NCBI RefSeq assembly: GCF_016918765.2
Contig: NZ_CP092104.1
Span: 2,418,001-2,482,000, forward strand
Length of the DNA: 64,000 nt
Source: Flagellatimonas centrodinii
Lineage (GTDB): Bacteria > Pseudomonadota > Gammaproteobacteria > Nevskiales > Nevskiaceae
Direction of reading: 5' to 3'
How positions within the stretch are numbered: position 1 is the stretch's first letter; every line of letters starts with the position of its first letter. Under the pieces are notes generated by a model, which was not told where the DNA came from, searched no databases, and was given only the letters and a program-made list of their open reading frames with translations. This document shows, in pieces, positions 55,228 through 63,900 of this stretch. The translations under genes and the position numbers were made by a program.

Positions 55228-56580
55228 ATGGCGAAGACGCGAACCCAGTATGTCTGTCAGCGCTGTGGCGCCGCCAGCCCCAAATGGGCGGGGCAATGTG
55301 GCGACTGTGGCGAGTGGAACACCCTGGTCGAGGTGGAGGCGGCGGGGCCGCGTCGAAGCGGTTTTGCGCCGCTGGTGGCAGGTTCGGCGGTGGAGCAGCT
55401 CGACCAGGTCTCGTTGGCCGATGTCCCGAGGGCCTCCACCGGGTCTGCCGAGATGGACCGGGTGCTCGGCGGCGGTGTGGTGCCGGGCGGCGTCACCCTG
55501 ATCGGCGGCGATCCGGGCATCGGCAAGTCGACCCTGCTGTTGCAATTGCTGGCGCATATGCAGGGTTTGTACCGCACCCTGTATGTCACCGGTGAGGAAT
55601 CGCTCACACAAGTGCGCCTGCGTGCCGAGAGACTGGGGCTGCCGCGAATGGACCTGCCGGTGCTGGCGGAAACCCGGGTCGAGGCGGTGCTGGCACAGAT
55701 CGAGGCACAGAAGCCGGGCTTCGTCGTGCTCGATTCGATCCAGACGCTGTACACCGATGCGCTCGACTCCGCGCCTGGAAGCGTTTCCCAGCTGCGCGAG
55801 TGTGCCGCCCAGGTGGTGCGCCATGCCAAGCGCAGCCAGACCGCCGTGGTGCTGGTCGGACACGTCACCAAGGAAGGGGCGATCGCCGGTCCTCGGGTAC
55901 TCGAACACATGGTCGACACGGTGCTGTACTTCGAGCACGACGAAGGGAGCCGCTATCGGATCGTGCGGGCGGTCAAGAACCGGTTCGGGGCTGTCAATGA
56001 GCTGGCGGTGTTCGCGATGACCGACGGGGGGTTGAAGGAGGTCAACAACCCCTCAGCGCTGTTCCTGTCCAGACACGCACAGCCGGTCCCTGGTAGCGTC
56101 GTCACGGTGACGCGTCAGGGCAGCCGGCCGATGCTGGTGGAAGTCCAGGCGCTGGTTGACCGGTCCCTGCTGGGCACGCCGCGACGGGTGACCCTGGGGT
56201 TGGAGAGCAATCGGCTGAATCTGCTGCTGGCGGTGTTGCACCGGCATGGCGGGGTGGCGCTGGGTGATCAGGATGTCTTTGCCAACGTCGTCGGCGGCAT
56301 GAAGATACAGGAGCCTGCGGCCGATCTTCCGCTATTGCTGGCTGCGCTGTCGTCGATGCGCGGGCGGCCGGTCCCGACGGGCTGGGTGGTGTTTGGCGAA
56401 GTGGGCTTGGCGGGCGAAATTCGACCGGTTCAGGCGGGCGAGGAGCGGCTGTTGGAAGCAGCTAAACAAGGCTTCACCCACGCCATCGTGCCGGAGGCCA
56501 ACAAACCGCGAAAATCGGCCAAGCTGGGCATTGAGGTCATGGCCGTGAGCCGGCTTGAACAGGCGATCGCCCTGGTGTGA
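55228..56580 (+). CDS. radA: DNA repair protein RadA
   Basis: RadA is a RecA-like branch-migration ATPase. The 450-residue protein has an N-terminal zinc finger (Cys10, Cys13, Cys24, Cys27), Walker A GDPGIGKST, the RadA-specific KNRFG and a C-terminal Lon-protease-like domain (EVGLAGEIRPV). It is divergent from the kinase operon with 56 bp between starts, so the promoters overlap. Confidence 0.97.
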   Translation: MAKTRTQYVCQRCGAASPKWAGQCGDCGEWNTLVEVEAAGPRRSGFAPLVAGSAVEQLDQVSLADVPRASTGSAEMDRVLGGGVVPGGVTLIGGDPGIGKSTLLLQLLAHMQGLYRTLYVTGEESLTQVRLRAERLGLPRMDLPVLAETRVEAVLAQIEAQKPGFVVLDSIQTLYTDALDSAPGSVSQLRECAAQVVRHAKRSQTAVVLVGHVTKEGAIAGPRVLEHMVDTVLYFEHDEGSRYRIVRAVKNRFGAVNELAVFAMTDGGLKEVNNPSALFLSRHAQPVPGSVVTVTRQGSRPMLVEVQALVDRSLLGTPRRVTLGLESNRLNLLLAVLHRHGGVALGDQDVFANVVGGMKIQEPAADLPLLLAALSSMRGRPVPTGWVVFGEVGLAGEIRPVQAGEERLLEAAKQGFTHAIVPEANKPRKSAKLGIEVMAVSRLEQAIALV

Positions 56581-56589
56581 TAGCCGGTT

Positions 56590-57846
56590 TCAGGTTGCCG
56601 GGCGGATGCGAACCGCCTTCACCGCGTTCGAGCGCGCCTCGATGATCTCGAACTCATAGCCGGCAATGCGCGCCTTCTTGCCGGTCTGGGGAATGCTCTC
56701 CAACTGCTCCAGCAGCAGCCCGTTGACCGTCTTCGGGCCGCTGATCGGCAGCTTCCAGCCCAGATTGCGATTGAGGCTGCGCAGGGTGACATTGCCCGCC
56801 ACCCGAAAGCTGCCATCGTCGTCCGCGTAGACATTCTTCAGGCGGGTGGCAGGATCTGAAGTGAACTCTCCGACGACCTCCTCGAGGATGTCCTCCAGGG
56901 TTACCAGCCCCTGAATGTCGCCGTACTCGTCGACGACGAAGCCAATCCGGCGCTTCTGATTCTGAAAGTTCAGCAATTGCTGGTTGAGGGGAGTCCCCTC
57001 GGGGATGAAGTAGGGCTCCCGCGCCAAGGACATCAAGCTGTTGGCGTCGAGTTGGTTGTCGGCAGCCAGCCGCACCACGCGGCGCAGGTGAAGCACCCCC
57101 TTGAGCTGGTCGATTGAGCCGTCGTACAAGGGCAGGCGGGTATGCTCGCTCTCGATGATTGAGCTGCGGATATCACCCCACGGCTCGGACAGATCGATGC
57201 CCAGAATCTCGTTGCGGGGCACCATGATGTCCTCCACGGTCGCCTTTTCCAGGTCGAGAATCGACAACAGCATCTTTTGGTGGCGCTGGGGAATCATGGC
57301 GCCGGCTTCGGCGACGATGGTGCGCAGCTCCTCGGAGCTGATGTTGTGCTCCGCCGCATCTTCGGGAGAGACGCCGAACCCCCGCAGGATGGCGTTGCTG
57401 ACCAGGTTGACGGCGTACACCAGCGGGTAGAGCAGCCGCTGTAGTGGCCACAACACGTAGGCGGCCGGGAAGGCGATGCGCTCGGGGTGCAGCGCCGCCA
57501 TGGTCTTCGGCGTGACCTCGCCGAAGATCAGGAGTAACAGGGTCAGGGCGCCAGTGGCGATCGCGATACCGTCATCGCCGAACAGTCGCAGACCGATCAC
57601 CGTTGCCACCGATGCCGCCAGCACATTGATGAAGTTGTTGCCGAGCAGAATGGTGCCGATCAGACGGTCCGGTCTTTGCAGTAGGGACCAGGCCAGCCGC
57701 GCGCCGCGATCACCCTGTTTCGCGCGGTGGCGCAGCCGATAGCGGTTGAGCGTCATCAGCCCCGTCTCGGAGCTGGAGAAAAATGCCGACAACAGCAGAA
57801 GGACCAGCAGAAGCGCGAACAGCGCCGATAACGGAATGTCGTTCAA
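56590..57846 (-). CDS. HlyC/CorC-family membrane protein (CNNM-CBS)
   Basis: A 418-residue protein. It has an N-terminal CNNM (DUF21) domain with about four helices and the SAFFSSSETGLMTLN motif, a CBS pair (about residues 205-330, MVPRNEI to LEDILEEVVGE), and the C-terminal transporter-associated domain (FRVAGNVTLRSLNRNLGW). YfjD-like members are linked to magnesium or cobalt efflux. The start is TTG at 57846, preferred from the family N-terminus MNDIP. It follows the CcsA-like gene on the same strand. Confidence 0.9.
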   Translation of the reverse strand: MNDIPLSALFALLLVLLLLSAFFSSSETGLMTLNRYRLRHRAKQGDRGARLAWSLLQRPDRLIGTILLGNNFINVLAASVATVIGLRLFGDDGIAIATGALTLLLLIFGEVTPKTMAALHPERIAFPAAYVLWPLQRLLYPLVYAVNLVSNAILRGFGVSPEDAAEHNISSEELRTIVAEAGAMIPQRHQKMLLSILDLEKATVEDIMVPRNEILGIDLSEPWGDIRSSIIESEHTRLPLYDGSIDQLKGVLHLRRVVRLAADNQLDANSLMSLAREPYFIPEGTPLNQQLLNFQNQKRRIGFVVDEYGDIQGLVTLEDILEEVVGEFTSDPATRLKNVYADDDGSFRVAGNVTLRSLNRNLGWKLPISGPKTVNGLLLEQLESIPQTGKKARIAGYEFEIIEARSNAVKAVRIRPAT

Positions 57847-57925
57847 GACGGGGGAGGTCAGGGCCGTGGCCGATCACATTTACGGAAGTTTCCGACTGTC
57901 GTCAATCATCGAGGTGTTGACGGGC

Positions 57926-58720
57926 TCAGTCGACGGTCCAATGTGCACCCAACATCAGCTCCAGCACCAGCTTGCTGCCGAAGTAGGCCAGGATCAACAC
58001 GGCATAGCCCGCAAGCGTCCAGCGCGTCGCGACGCGGCCGCGCAGGCCGAATTGCCACCGCCCCCACAGCAGGCCGCCAAAGATGACCCATGCGGTGATC
58101 GACAGCACCGTTTTGTGCGCCAGATGCTGTGCCAGCCAGTCATCCAGGAACCAGAGGCCGCTGAGCAGGGCGGCCGACAGCAGGATGAAACCCACCGACA
58201 CCAGCTGAAACAACAGCCGCTCCATGGTCAGCACCGGCGGCAACTTGCGCATCAACGCCGGCGCCTGATGCTGGTGCAGCCACTGTTCCTGCGCCGCCAG
58301 CAGGGTCGCCTGCATCGCCGCCAACGTCAGCAGCCCGGCCGACAGCAGGGACAACAGGATGTGGACGCGGACGGTCCAGTCGCCCTCCACGGCAGTTGCT
58401 GTGGACGGCCAGAGCGCCGCAATGAGCACGAACGCACCGGCCACCGGGTAGACCCCCAGTCCGAGCTGGCGCAAGGGTGACTGCCTGAGGCTGAAGACGA
58501 ATAACAGGACCGATGATTGCCAGGCGAACAACGCCAGTGCCTCGGTCCAGCCGATCGCCAGTCCGTCAGGCCGCAGCAGCAGCAGACCGAGCGCGGCAGT
58601 GTGCAGCATCAGCGCCACCACGACCGCCCAGCGTTCGTCTGGCGCCCCTGGGGTGCGCCATACCCACAGCGTTGCCGTGCCGTAGCACAGGGCCGCGAGC
58701 AGGGCGAGGGAGATGATCAT
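57926..58720 (-). CDS. CcsA/HemX-like inner-membrane protein
   Basis: A 264-residue protein with about eight hydrophobic helices, matching the YpjD family of the cytochrome c assembly (CcsA) fold. Conserved histidines are in RVHILLSLLS and HLAHKTVLS, and the WVIFGGLLWGRW segment is also family-typical. YpjD-like genes usually lie beside ffh and a CorC-type gene, as with the CorC gene downstream here. It probably does not act in cytochrome maturation itself; its function is unknown. The ATG at 58720 is chosen over the longer frame. Confidence 0.85.
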   Translation of the reverse strand: MIISLALLAALCYGTATLWVWRTPGAPDERWAVVVALMLHTAALGLLLLRPDGLAIGWTEALALFAWQSSVLLFVFSLRQSPLRQLGLGVYPVAGAFVLIAALWPSTATAVEGDWTVRVHILLSLLSAGLLTLAAMQATLLAAQEQWLHQHQAPALMRKLPPVLTMERLLFQLVSVGFILLSAALLSGLWFLDDWLAQHLAHKTVLSITAWVIFGGLLWGRWQFGLRGRVATRWTLAGYAVLILAYFGSKLVLELMLGAHWTVD

Positions 58721-58768
58721 GACGCCAAGCGTACCACCGGGGTAGCATGCGCGAGGAGGTGGTAATTC

Positions 58769-59536
58769 ATGCAGATGACGGTCCTGGGGTGCAGTGGCGG
58801 CATTGGTCCGGGGCTTCGGACCACAAGTCTGCTGCTGGGCGACGCCATACTGATCGATGCGGGGACCGGGGTCGGCGAGCTGAGCCTGGCGGAGCAGCGT
58901 TGTCTGCGGCAGGTGTTCCTCACGCATGCCCACCTGGATCATGTCTGTGGCCTCGCGTTTCTGGCCGACAATCTGCTCGATGAGATCGAAGCTCCGCTGA
59001 CGGTTTCAGCCCGCCCGGAAGTGATCGAAACCCTGCGCACCCATCTGTTCAACTGGCAGCTGTGGCCCGACTTCGCTGCACTGCCGAATGCCGAACAGCC
59101 ACTGATCCGTTGGCAGCCGATGGCGCCGGGAACCGTGATCGAGCTTGACGGCGGCCTGCGACTGCACAGTTTCTCGGTGCTGCACACCGTGCCCGCCGTC
59201 GGCTATGCCATCGAGGGCCCGGCGGGGGTGATCGCCTTTTCCGGCGACACCACCGACTGCCCGGAGCTGTGGGCAGCGCTGAATGCCTTGCCACGGCTTG
59301 ATCGTCTGATCATCGAGATCGCCTTCGCCGATGAGGAAGCGGCGCTCGGTGTGGTGTCACGGCATTTCACCCCGGCACGCTTGGGAAATGCCCTTTCCGG
59401 GCTCCGGCATCGGCCGGAACTATTGCTGACGCATCACAAGCCCGGAGAGGAAGCGCGTATTGAGGCGCAGTGCGCCACCGCGCTAGCGGGTTGGTGTTAT
59501 CAGCACCTCCGTCGCGGGATGCGTTTCGCGCTTTGA
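58769..59536 (+). CDS. Metallo-beta-lactamase-fold, class II cyclic nucleotide phosphodiesterase-like
   Basis: A 255-residue MBL-fold protein with the metal motif THAHLDHVCGL and further ligands in LHTVPAVGY (His), AFSGDTTDC (Asp) and LLTHHKPGE (His). The ordering matches class II cAMP phosphodiesterases, but RNase Z-like or other esterase roles are not excluded. A strong GAGGAGG ribosome-binding site precedes the ATG. No signal peptide is seen. It is divergent from the CcsA-like gene. Confidence 0.7.
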   Translation: MQMTVLGCSGGIGPGLRTTSLLLGDAILIDAGTGVGELSLAEQRCLRQVFLTHAHLDHVCGLAFLADNLLDEIEAPLTVSARPEVIETLRTHLFNWQLWPDFAALPNAEQPLIRWQPMAPGTVIELDGGLRLHSFSVLHTVPAVGYAIEGPAGVIAFSGDTTDCPELWAALNALPRLDRLIIEIAFADEEAALGVVSRHFTPARLGNALSGLRHRPELLLTHHKPGEEARIEAQCATALAGWCYQHLRRGMRFAL

Positions 59537-59569
59537 GCCCGACGGCAGGCGGTTGTGTGAAGGTTTTAT

Positions 59570-59581
59570 TACAATCCGCGC
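59570..59581 (+). promoter_or_regulatory. -10 element 6 nt before the DUF47 gene
   Basis: TACAAT (59570-59575) ends exactly 6 nt before the ATG at 59582. No ribosome-binding site and no clear -35 are seen, predicting a leaderless mRNA. Confidence 0.5.
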
Positions 59582-60265
59582 ATGCCACTCAAAAGTACGA
59601 TCGCGGAAATGCTCGGCGGTTCGCCGATTCAGCCGCTCAAGCATCACATGGCCCGCGTCGCGGCCTGTGTCGACCATCTCCCTGCCTTCGTTGAGGCGGC
59701 CATTGCCGGCGATTGGACCGCTGCCGCAGCGCTGCGCGACCAGATTGCCGAGGGGGAAGGTGAGGCGGACACGCTGAAGAAGGACCTGCGGCGTCAGCTG
59801 CCCTCGCACCTGTTCATGGCGGTCGACCGCCGCGATCTGCTCGACATGCTCCAGATGCAGGACAAGGTAGCCAACAAGGCCAAGGATATCGCCGGGCTGA
59901 TGCTCGGGCGTCGGATGGGAGTGCCGCAGCCTCTTGAGGGCGCATTCCGCGCCTTCGTCCAGCGCACCGTCGATGCCTGTCATCAGGCGCACCGGGCCAT
60001 CGGCGAACTGGACGCCTTACTCGATACCGGTTTTCGGGGGCGGGAGACCGCCGTGGTCTCCACCCTGCTGGGGGAACTCGACCGGATCGAGCACGAGACC
60101 GACCGCTTGCAGATCCGCTTGCGGGAACAGTTGCTGGCGCTCGAACGCGAGCTGCCGCCGGTCGATGTGATCTTCTTCTACCAGATCATCGACTGGTTCG
60201 GAGACCTCGCCGACCGCGCCCAGCGGGTCGGTGCGCGGCTGCAAGTTCTCGTGTCAGCGCGCTAG
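59582..60265 (+). CDS. DUF47/PhoU-like phosphate transport accessory protein
   Basis: A 227-residue all-helical protein of the TIGR00153/DUF47 family, related to PhoU, with two three-helix bundles. Conserved acidic metal-cluster motifs are ALRDQIAEGEGEADTLKKDL (first bundle) and ELDRIEHETDRLQ (second). The gene is 8 nt before a PiT transporter gene, and such pairs are common; DUF47 proteins are thought to control their PiT partner. Confidence 0.92.
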   Translation: MPLKSTIAEMLGGSPIQPLKHHMARVAACVDHLPAFVEAAIAGDWTAAAALRDQIAEGEGEADTLKKDLRRQLPSHLFMAVDRRDLLDMLQMQDKVANKAKDIAGLMLGRRMGVPQPLEGAFRAFVQRTVDACHQAHRAIGELDALLDTGFRGRETAVVSTLLGELDRIEHETDRLQIRLREQLLALERELPPVDVIFFYQIIDWFGDLADRAQRVGARLQVLVSAR

Positions 60266-60273
60266 GTCTGACC

Positions 60274-61524
60274 ATGGATCTCGCCACGGTCTACATTGCG
60301 CTGGCCTGTGTCTTCGGCCTCTTCATGGCCTGGGGCGTGGGCGCCAACGATGTCGCCAATGCCATGTCGACGTCGGTCGGCTCCAAGGCCGTCACCATCC
60401 GCCAGGCGATCATCATCGCCGCCATTTTCGAGTTTGCCGGGGCCTATCTCGCCGGAGGCGAGGTCACCGCCACCATCCGCAACGGCATGATCGATACCCG
60501 ATTGCTGGCGGACCGTCCCGACTTGCTGATCTACGGCATGTTGGCCTCATTGCTGGCGGCTGGCACCTGGCTGACCGTCGCTTCCTTCTTCGGCTGGCCG
60601 GTGTCCACCACCCATTCGATTGTCGGCGCCATTGTCGGGTTTGCCGCCATCGGTATCGGTATGGAAGCGGTGCACTGGGGCAAGATCAGTAACATCGCGC
60701 TGAGTTGGGTGATCTCGCCGCTGCTGTCCGGTACGCTGGCCTACCTGCTGTTCATGAGCGTCCAGGGGTTGATTCTCAACACCGCCGAACCCCTGAAGGC
60801 GGCCATACGCTATGTGCCGGGATACATTTTCGTGACGGCCCTGGTGACCGCGCTGGTGACGTTGACCAAGGGTCTCAAGCACATAGGACTGGACCTGGGT
60901 GCGGCCGGAGCCATCGGCTGGTCACTGATGCTGGCGGCGGTGGTGGCCGCCTTCGGCCTGCTGGCGATCCGGCGTCTGCGGCTGGATCCGGCACTCGACC
61001 GCACCTTCCAGTTTGCCAACGTGGAGCGGGTGTTCGGGGTGCTGATGATCGTGACCGCATGCGCCATGGCCTTTGCTCACGGCTCCAATGATGTCGCCAA
61101 TGCCGTCGGCCCGGTGGCCGCCATCGTCGGCATCGTTGCCAGCGGTTCGGTGGCGGCGCAGTCCGCCGTTCCACCCTGGGTGTTGCTGCTGGGCGCCGTG
61201 GGAATCGTGCTGGGGCTGATCACCTTTGGCCGTCGGGTGATCGCCACGGTCGGCTCTCGGATCACTGATCTCACGCCGTCGCGTGGCTTTGCGGCGACCC
61301 TGGCAGCGGCCACCACCGTGGTGGCCGCCTCCGGAATCGGCCTGCCCATTTCCACCACTCATACCCTGGTGGGGGCCGTCCTTGGCGTCGGGCTTGCACG
61401 CGGCATCGCCGCCCTCAACCTGTCGGTGATCCGCACCATCTTCGTTTCATGGGTGATCACCTTGCCCGCTGGCGCGGTGTTGTCGATCATCTTTTTCTAC
61501 ATCCTCCGCGCCAGCTTCAGCTGA
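60274..61524 (+). CDS. Inorganic phosphate transporter, PiT family
   Basis: A 416-residue transporter with about 10-12 helices and the duplicated PiT signature: GANDVANAMSTSVGSKAV near the N-terminus and GSNDVANAVGPVAAI in the second half. It moves phosphate with a cation, mostly as a metal-phosphate complex with protons in PitA. Co-transcription with the DUF47 gene is likely. It is convergent with desB with a 9-nt gap. Confidence 0.95.
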   Translation: MDLATVYIALACVFGLFMAWGVGANDVANAMSTSVGSKAVTIRQAIIIAAIFEFAGAYLAGGEVTATIRNGMIDTRLLADRPDLLIYGMLASLLAAGTWLTVASFFGWPVSTTHSIVGAIVGFAAIGIGMEAVHWGKISNIALSWVISPLLSGTLAYLLFMSVQGLILNTAEPLKAAIRYVPGYIFVTALVTALVTLTKGLKHIGLDLGAAGAIGWSLMLAAVVAAFGLLAIRRLRLDPALDRTFQFANVERVFGVLMIVTACAMAFAHGSNDVANAVGPVAAIVGIVASGSVAAQSAVPPWVLLLGAVGIVLGLITFGRRVIATVGSRITDLTPSRGFAATLAAATTVVAASGIGLPISTTHTLVGAVLGVGLARGIAALNLSVIRTIFVSWVITLPAGAVLSIIFFYILRASFS

Positions 61525-61533
61525 CCCGCCCCT

Positions 61534-62661
61534 TCAGGCCGCCGCGGCCAGAGGGTTGCGGGAGGGTAGGGCCAGTCGGAATACCCGTTTCATGGTGGTG
61601 CCGAACTGGCGACGCAGCGGTGCGCTGTTGTAGGGCAGGCCGTAGCGTTCGCAGATCTCCTGCACCTTCGGCGACAGCTCGGCATAGCGGTTGCTCGGCA
61701 GATCGGGGAACAGGTGGTGCTCGATCTGGAAGCTGAGGTTGCCGCTCATCAGGTGCAGTAGCGGGCCCCCTTTGATGTTGGCCGAGCCCAACAGCTGGCG
61801 CAGGTACCAGCCGCCGCGGCTCTCGTTGGCGACTTCTTCCTCGGTGAACTGGTGGACACCCTCCGGGAAGTGGCCGCAGAAGATGATCATGTAGGTCCAC
61901 AGGTTGCGGATCAGGTTGGCGACCACGTTGGCGATCAGCACCGGCAGAAAGAACGGGCCGGCCAGCGCTGGAAACAGCACGTAGTCCTTGAGGACCTGCT
62001 TGCGCGCCTTCTTCCACAGCCCGCGCAGCTTGGCGCGGGATTCCGGCTTGATCCGTCCGGTGCGGGCCAGCTGGTCCATTTCGGAGTCGTGCAGCCCCAC
62101 GCCCCATTGGAAGAACACCGCAAGCAGGGCGTTGTTGATCGGATTGAGCAGGTGCGCCGGATGCCACTTTTCGGCCTCGCTCATGCGCAGGATGCCGTAA
62201 CCGACGTCACGATCCTTGCCCAGCACGTTGGTCCAGGTGTGATGTTCGACGTTGTGGGTGTTCTTCCACTGATCGGCGGGGCAAACCGTGTCCCACTCCC
62301 AGGTGCTGGAGTGAATGGCGGGATCGCGCATCCAGTCCCACTGGCCGTGCATCACGTTATGGCCGATCTCCATGTTCTCGAGAATCTTGGCCAGCCCCAG
62401 GCCGACCGCGCCGACCACCAGTGCAGGCGGGAACAGGATCCCACCGTAGATGATGCCGCGACTGGTGATCTCAATGCCGCGCTGCAGGCGGATGACCCGG
62501 CGGATGTAGGCGGCGTCAGCAGCACCACGGTTGCCGATCACCTCTTCACGCAGGGCATCCATCTCGCGGCCGAAGGCGTCGACCTGTTCGGCGGTCATGC
62601 GCGGCAGGCCGATCGGCCAGGCGCTGTCGGGACGATGTTGGGGGCGGGTATCGAAGGCCAT
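61534..62661 (-). CDS. desB: Acyl-CoA/acyl-lipid delta-9 desaturase
   Basis: A 375-residue di-iron membrane desaturase. The three histidine boxes are GHNVMHGQWDW, HNVEHHTWTN and FQIEHHLFPDLPS. Hydrophobic helices lie around residues 75-95 and 205-235. GGGAG precedes the ATG at 62661. A frame extension to 62733 overlaps desC and is rejected. It follows the reductase gene by 31 nt, which with the divergent TetR gene matches the desT-desCB locus of Pseudomonas, where DesB desaturates acyl-CoA derived from exogenous fatty acids. Confidence 0.88.
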   Translation of the reverse strand: MAFDTRPQHRPDSAWPIGLPRMTAEQVDAFGREMDALREEVIGNRGAADAAYIRRVIRLQRGIEITSRGIIYGGILFPPALVVGAVGLGLAKILENMEIGHNVMHGQWDWMRDPAIHSSTWEWDTVCPADQWKNTHNVEHHTWTNVLGKDRDVGYGILRMSEAEKWHPAHLLNPINNALLAVFFQWGVGLHDSEMDQLARTGRIKPESRAKLRGLWKKARKQVLKDYVLFPALAGPFFLPVLIANVVANLIRNLWTYMIIFCGHFPEGVHQFTEEEVANESRGGWYLRQLLGSANIKGGPLLHLMSGNLSFQIEHHLFPDLPSNRYAELSPKVQEICERYGLPYNSAPLRRQFGTTMKRVFRLALPSRNPLAAAA

Positions 62662-62692
62662 GGGAGTCTCCCGTTGGTTCGTTGGGGTGGGT

Positions 62693-63790
62693 TCAGAGTT
62701 CGATCGCGACGTCGCCCGCAGGGGCGCAGACACAGATCTGAATCAGGTCATCTTCGTCGCCGAAGCACTGGCCGGTTCGCAGATCGCGGACCTGGCCCTG
62801 CTTCAACTTGACGGTGCAGCCGTGACAGATGCCCATGCGGCAGCCGTGTTTCGGCATCAGGCCGGCGGCTTCGGCGGTTTCCAGCATCGAGGTGCGGCCA
62901 TCGCTGTCGACGCCACCGCCACTGCTGAGGAACGTGAGGCGACCGCCGGTCACGTCGGACAGCGGCACCGCACGGGGGCGGAACCGCTCAACCGTCAGCG
63001 GCGCGGCGTCGGGGGTTTCGGCCCACAGGGCCTCCACCGTTTCCAGCAGTGCCGTCGGTCCGCAACTCCAGGCCGGGCGCGTCGTCCAGTCCGGGCACCG
63101 GGATGCCAGGTCTGCCGGGGTGAGATGTTGGCCGCCCTCGCGGGTGCAGATCAGCTGCAGGTCAATCTGTGGGTGGGCGTCCGCAAGTGCCTGCAGCGCC
63201 GTGCCCAGAATGACGTCGTTCTGACGCGGTGCATAGTGCAGCCAGGTCAGCGCAGGCAGGCGACCCTGGGCGGCGGCATCGCGCGCCATGCTCATCAACG
63301 GCGTGATGCCGCTGCCGGCACTGATGAACAGCGCCCGTTGCGGGATCGCCTCGGGCCAGCAAAAGGCGCCCTCGGCGTCGCTGATCTCGAGGTAGTCGTT
63401 CACCCGGGTCTGGTGGGCCAACGCCTGCGACACACGGCCGTCGGCAATCGCCTTGACGGTGATCTGGATGTCGCCGCCGGCCGTCGTCGGCGCCGACGAG
63501 ATTGAATAGCAGCGGGAATGACGCACGCCGTCGACCACAGCGCCTACCCGCAGATACTGGCCGGCGCGATGGCCGCCCCAGCGCGCCGGGGGCCGCAGTG
63601 TCAGGGTGGTGGCATCATCGGTTTCTCGGTCGACGGCGACGATGCGGGCCTGCAGGGTCCGTTGCGACCATTGCGGATTGAACAGGGTCAGATAGTCGTC
63701 CGGCAGCAGCGGCGTGGTCAGGCGGTGCAGCAGTCGCTGTGCGAGGGGGGCGATGGCGGACATGGTCCGGCGGTCTCCGTTGGTGAACAT
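62693..63790 (-). CDS. desC: Ferredoxin-NAD(P)H oxidoreductase partner of desaturase
   Basis: A 365-residue electron-transfer protein. The FAD domain has RCYSISSAP, the NAD(P)H domain has ISAGSGITPLMSM, and the C-terminal plant-type 2Fe-2S domain has CRMGICHGC plus the distal cysteine in QICVC. It feeds electrons to DesB. The start at 63790 lies 6 nt after a -10 TACAGT and predicts a leaderless mRNA; an ATG at 63763 with GGAG upstream is the alternative start and would remove nine residues. Confidence 0.9.
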   Translation of the reverse strand: MFTNGDRRTMSAIAPLAQRLLHRLTTPLLPDDYLTLFNPQWSQRTLQARIVAVDRETDDATTLTLRPPARWGGHRAGQYLRVGAVVDGVRHSRCYSISSAPTTAGGDIQITVKAIADGRVSQALAHQTRVNDYLEISDAEGAFCWPEAIPQRALFISAGSGITPLMSMARDAAAQGRLPALTWLHYAPRQNDVILGTALQALADAHPQIDLQLICTREGGQHLTPADLASRCPDWTTRPAWSCGPTALLETVEALWAETPDAAPLTVERFRPRAVPLSDVTGGRLTFLSSGGGVDSDGRTSMLETAEAAGLMPKHGCRMGICHGCTVKLKQGQVRDLRTGQCFGDEDDLIQICVCAPAGDVAIEL

Positions 63791-63798
63791 GTGTACAC
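63783..63798. promoter_or_regulatory. Operator 2 of desCB/TetR intergenic region
   Basis: GTGAACATGTGTACAC is an imperfect palindrome of the form GTSAACA-nn-TGTWCAC. It covers the desC transcription and translation start. It is a likely TetR-family (DesT-like) site. Confidence 0.55.
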
Positions 63799-63825
63799 TG
63801 TAGGGGTGATTTCCCTTTGAGTCAA
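63797..63825 (-). promoter_or_regulatory. Promoter of desCB
   Basis: On the minus strand TTGACT (63825-63820) and TACAGT (63802-63797) are exactly 17 nt apart. The predicted start site coincides with the desC ATG at 63790. Both hexamers overlap palindromic operators. Confidence 0.7.
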
Positions 63826-63836
63826 CACCTGTTCAC
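63821..63836. promoter_or_regulatory. Operator 1 of desCB/TetR intergenic region
   Basis: GTCAACACCTGTTCAC is an imperfect palindrome, part of a 22-bp one at 63818-63839 with 9 of 11 positions symmetric. It overlaps the desCB -35. Its centre is 38 bp from that of operator 2, and both share the same half-site. Confidence 0.6.
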
Positions 63837-63900
63837 TCAAATGGCGAAATCGGCTCGCCGGAACGCGGCGGTCAGGCCGCCGGACGGGATAAAATGCGCC

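Noticed and set aside
62662-62733. Longer desB start overlapping desC
   Set aside because: Extension is low-complexity Ser/Arg and lacks a ribosome-binding site, whereas 62661 has GGGAG.
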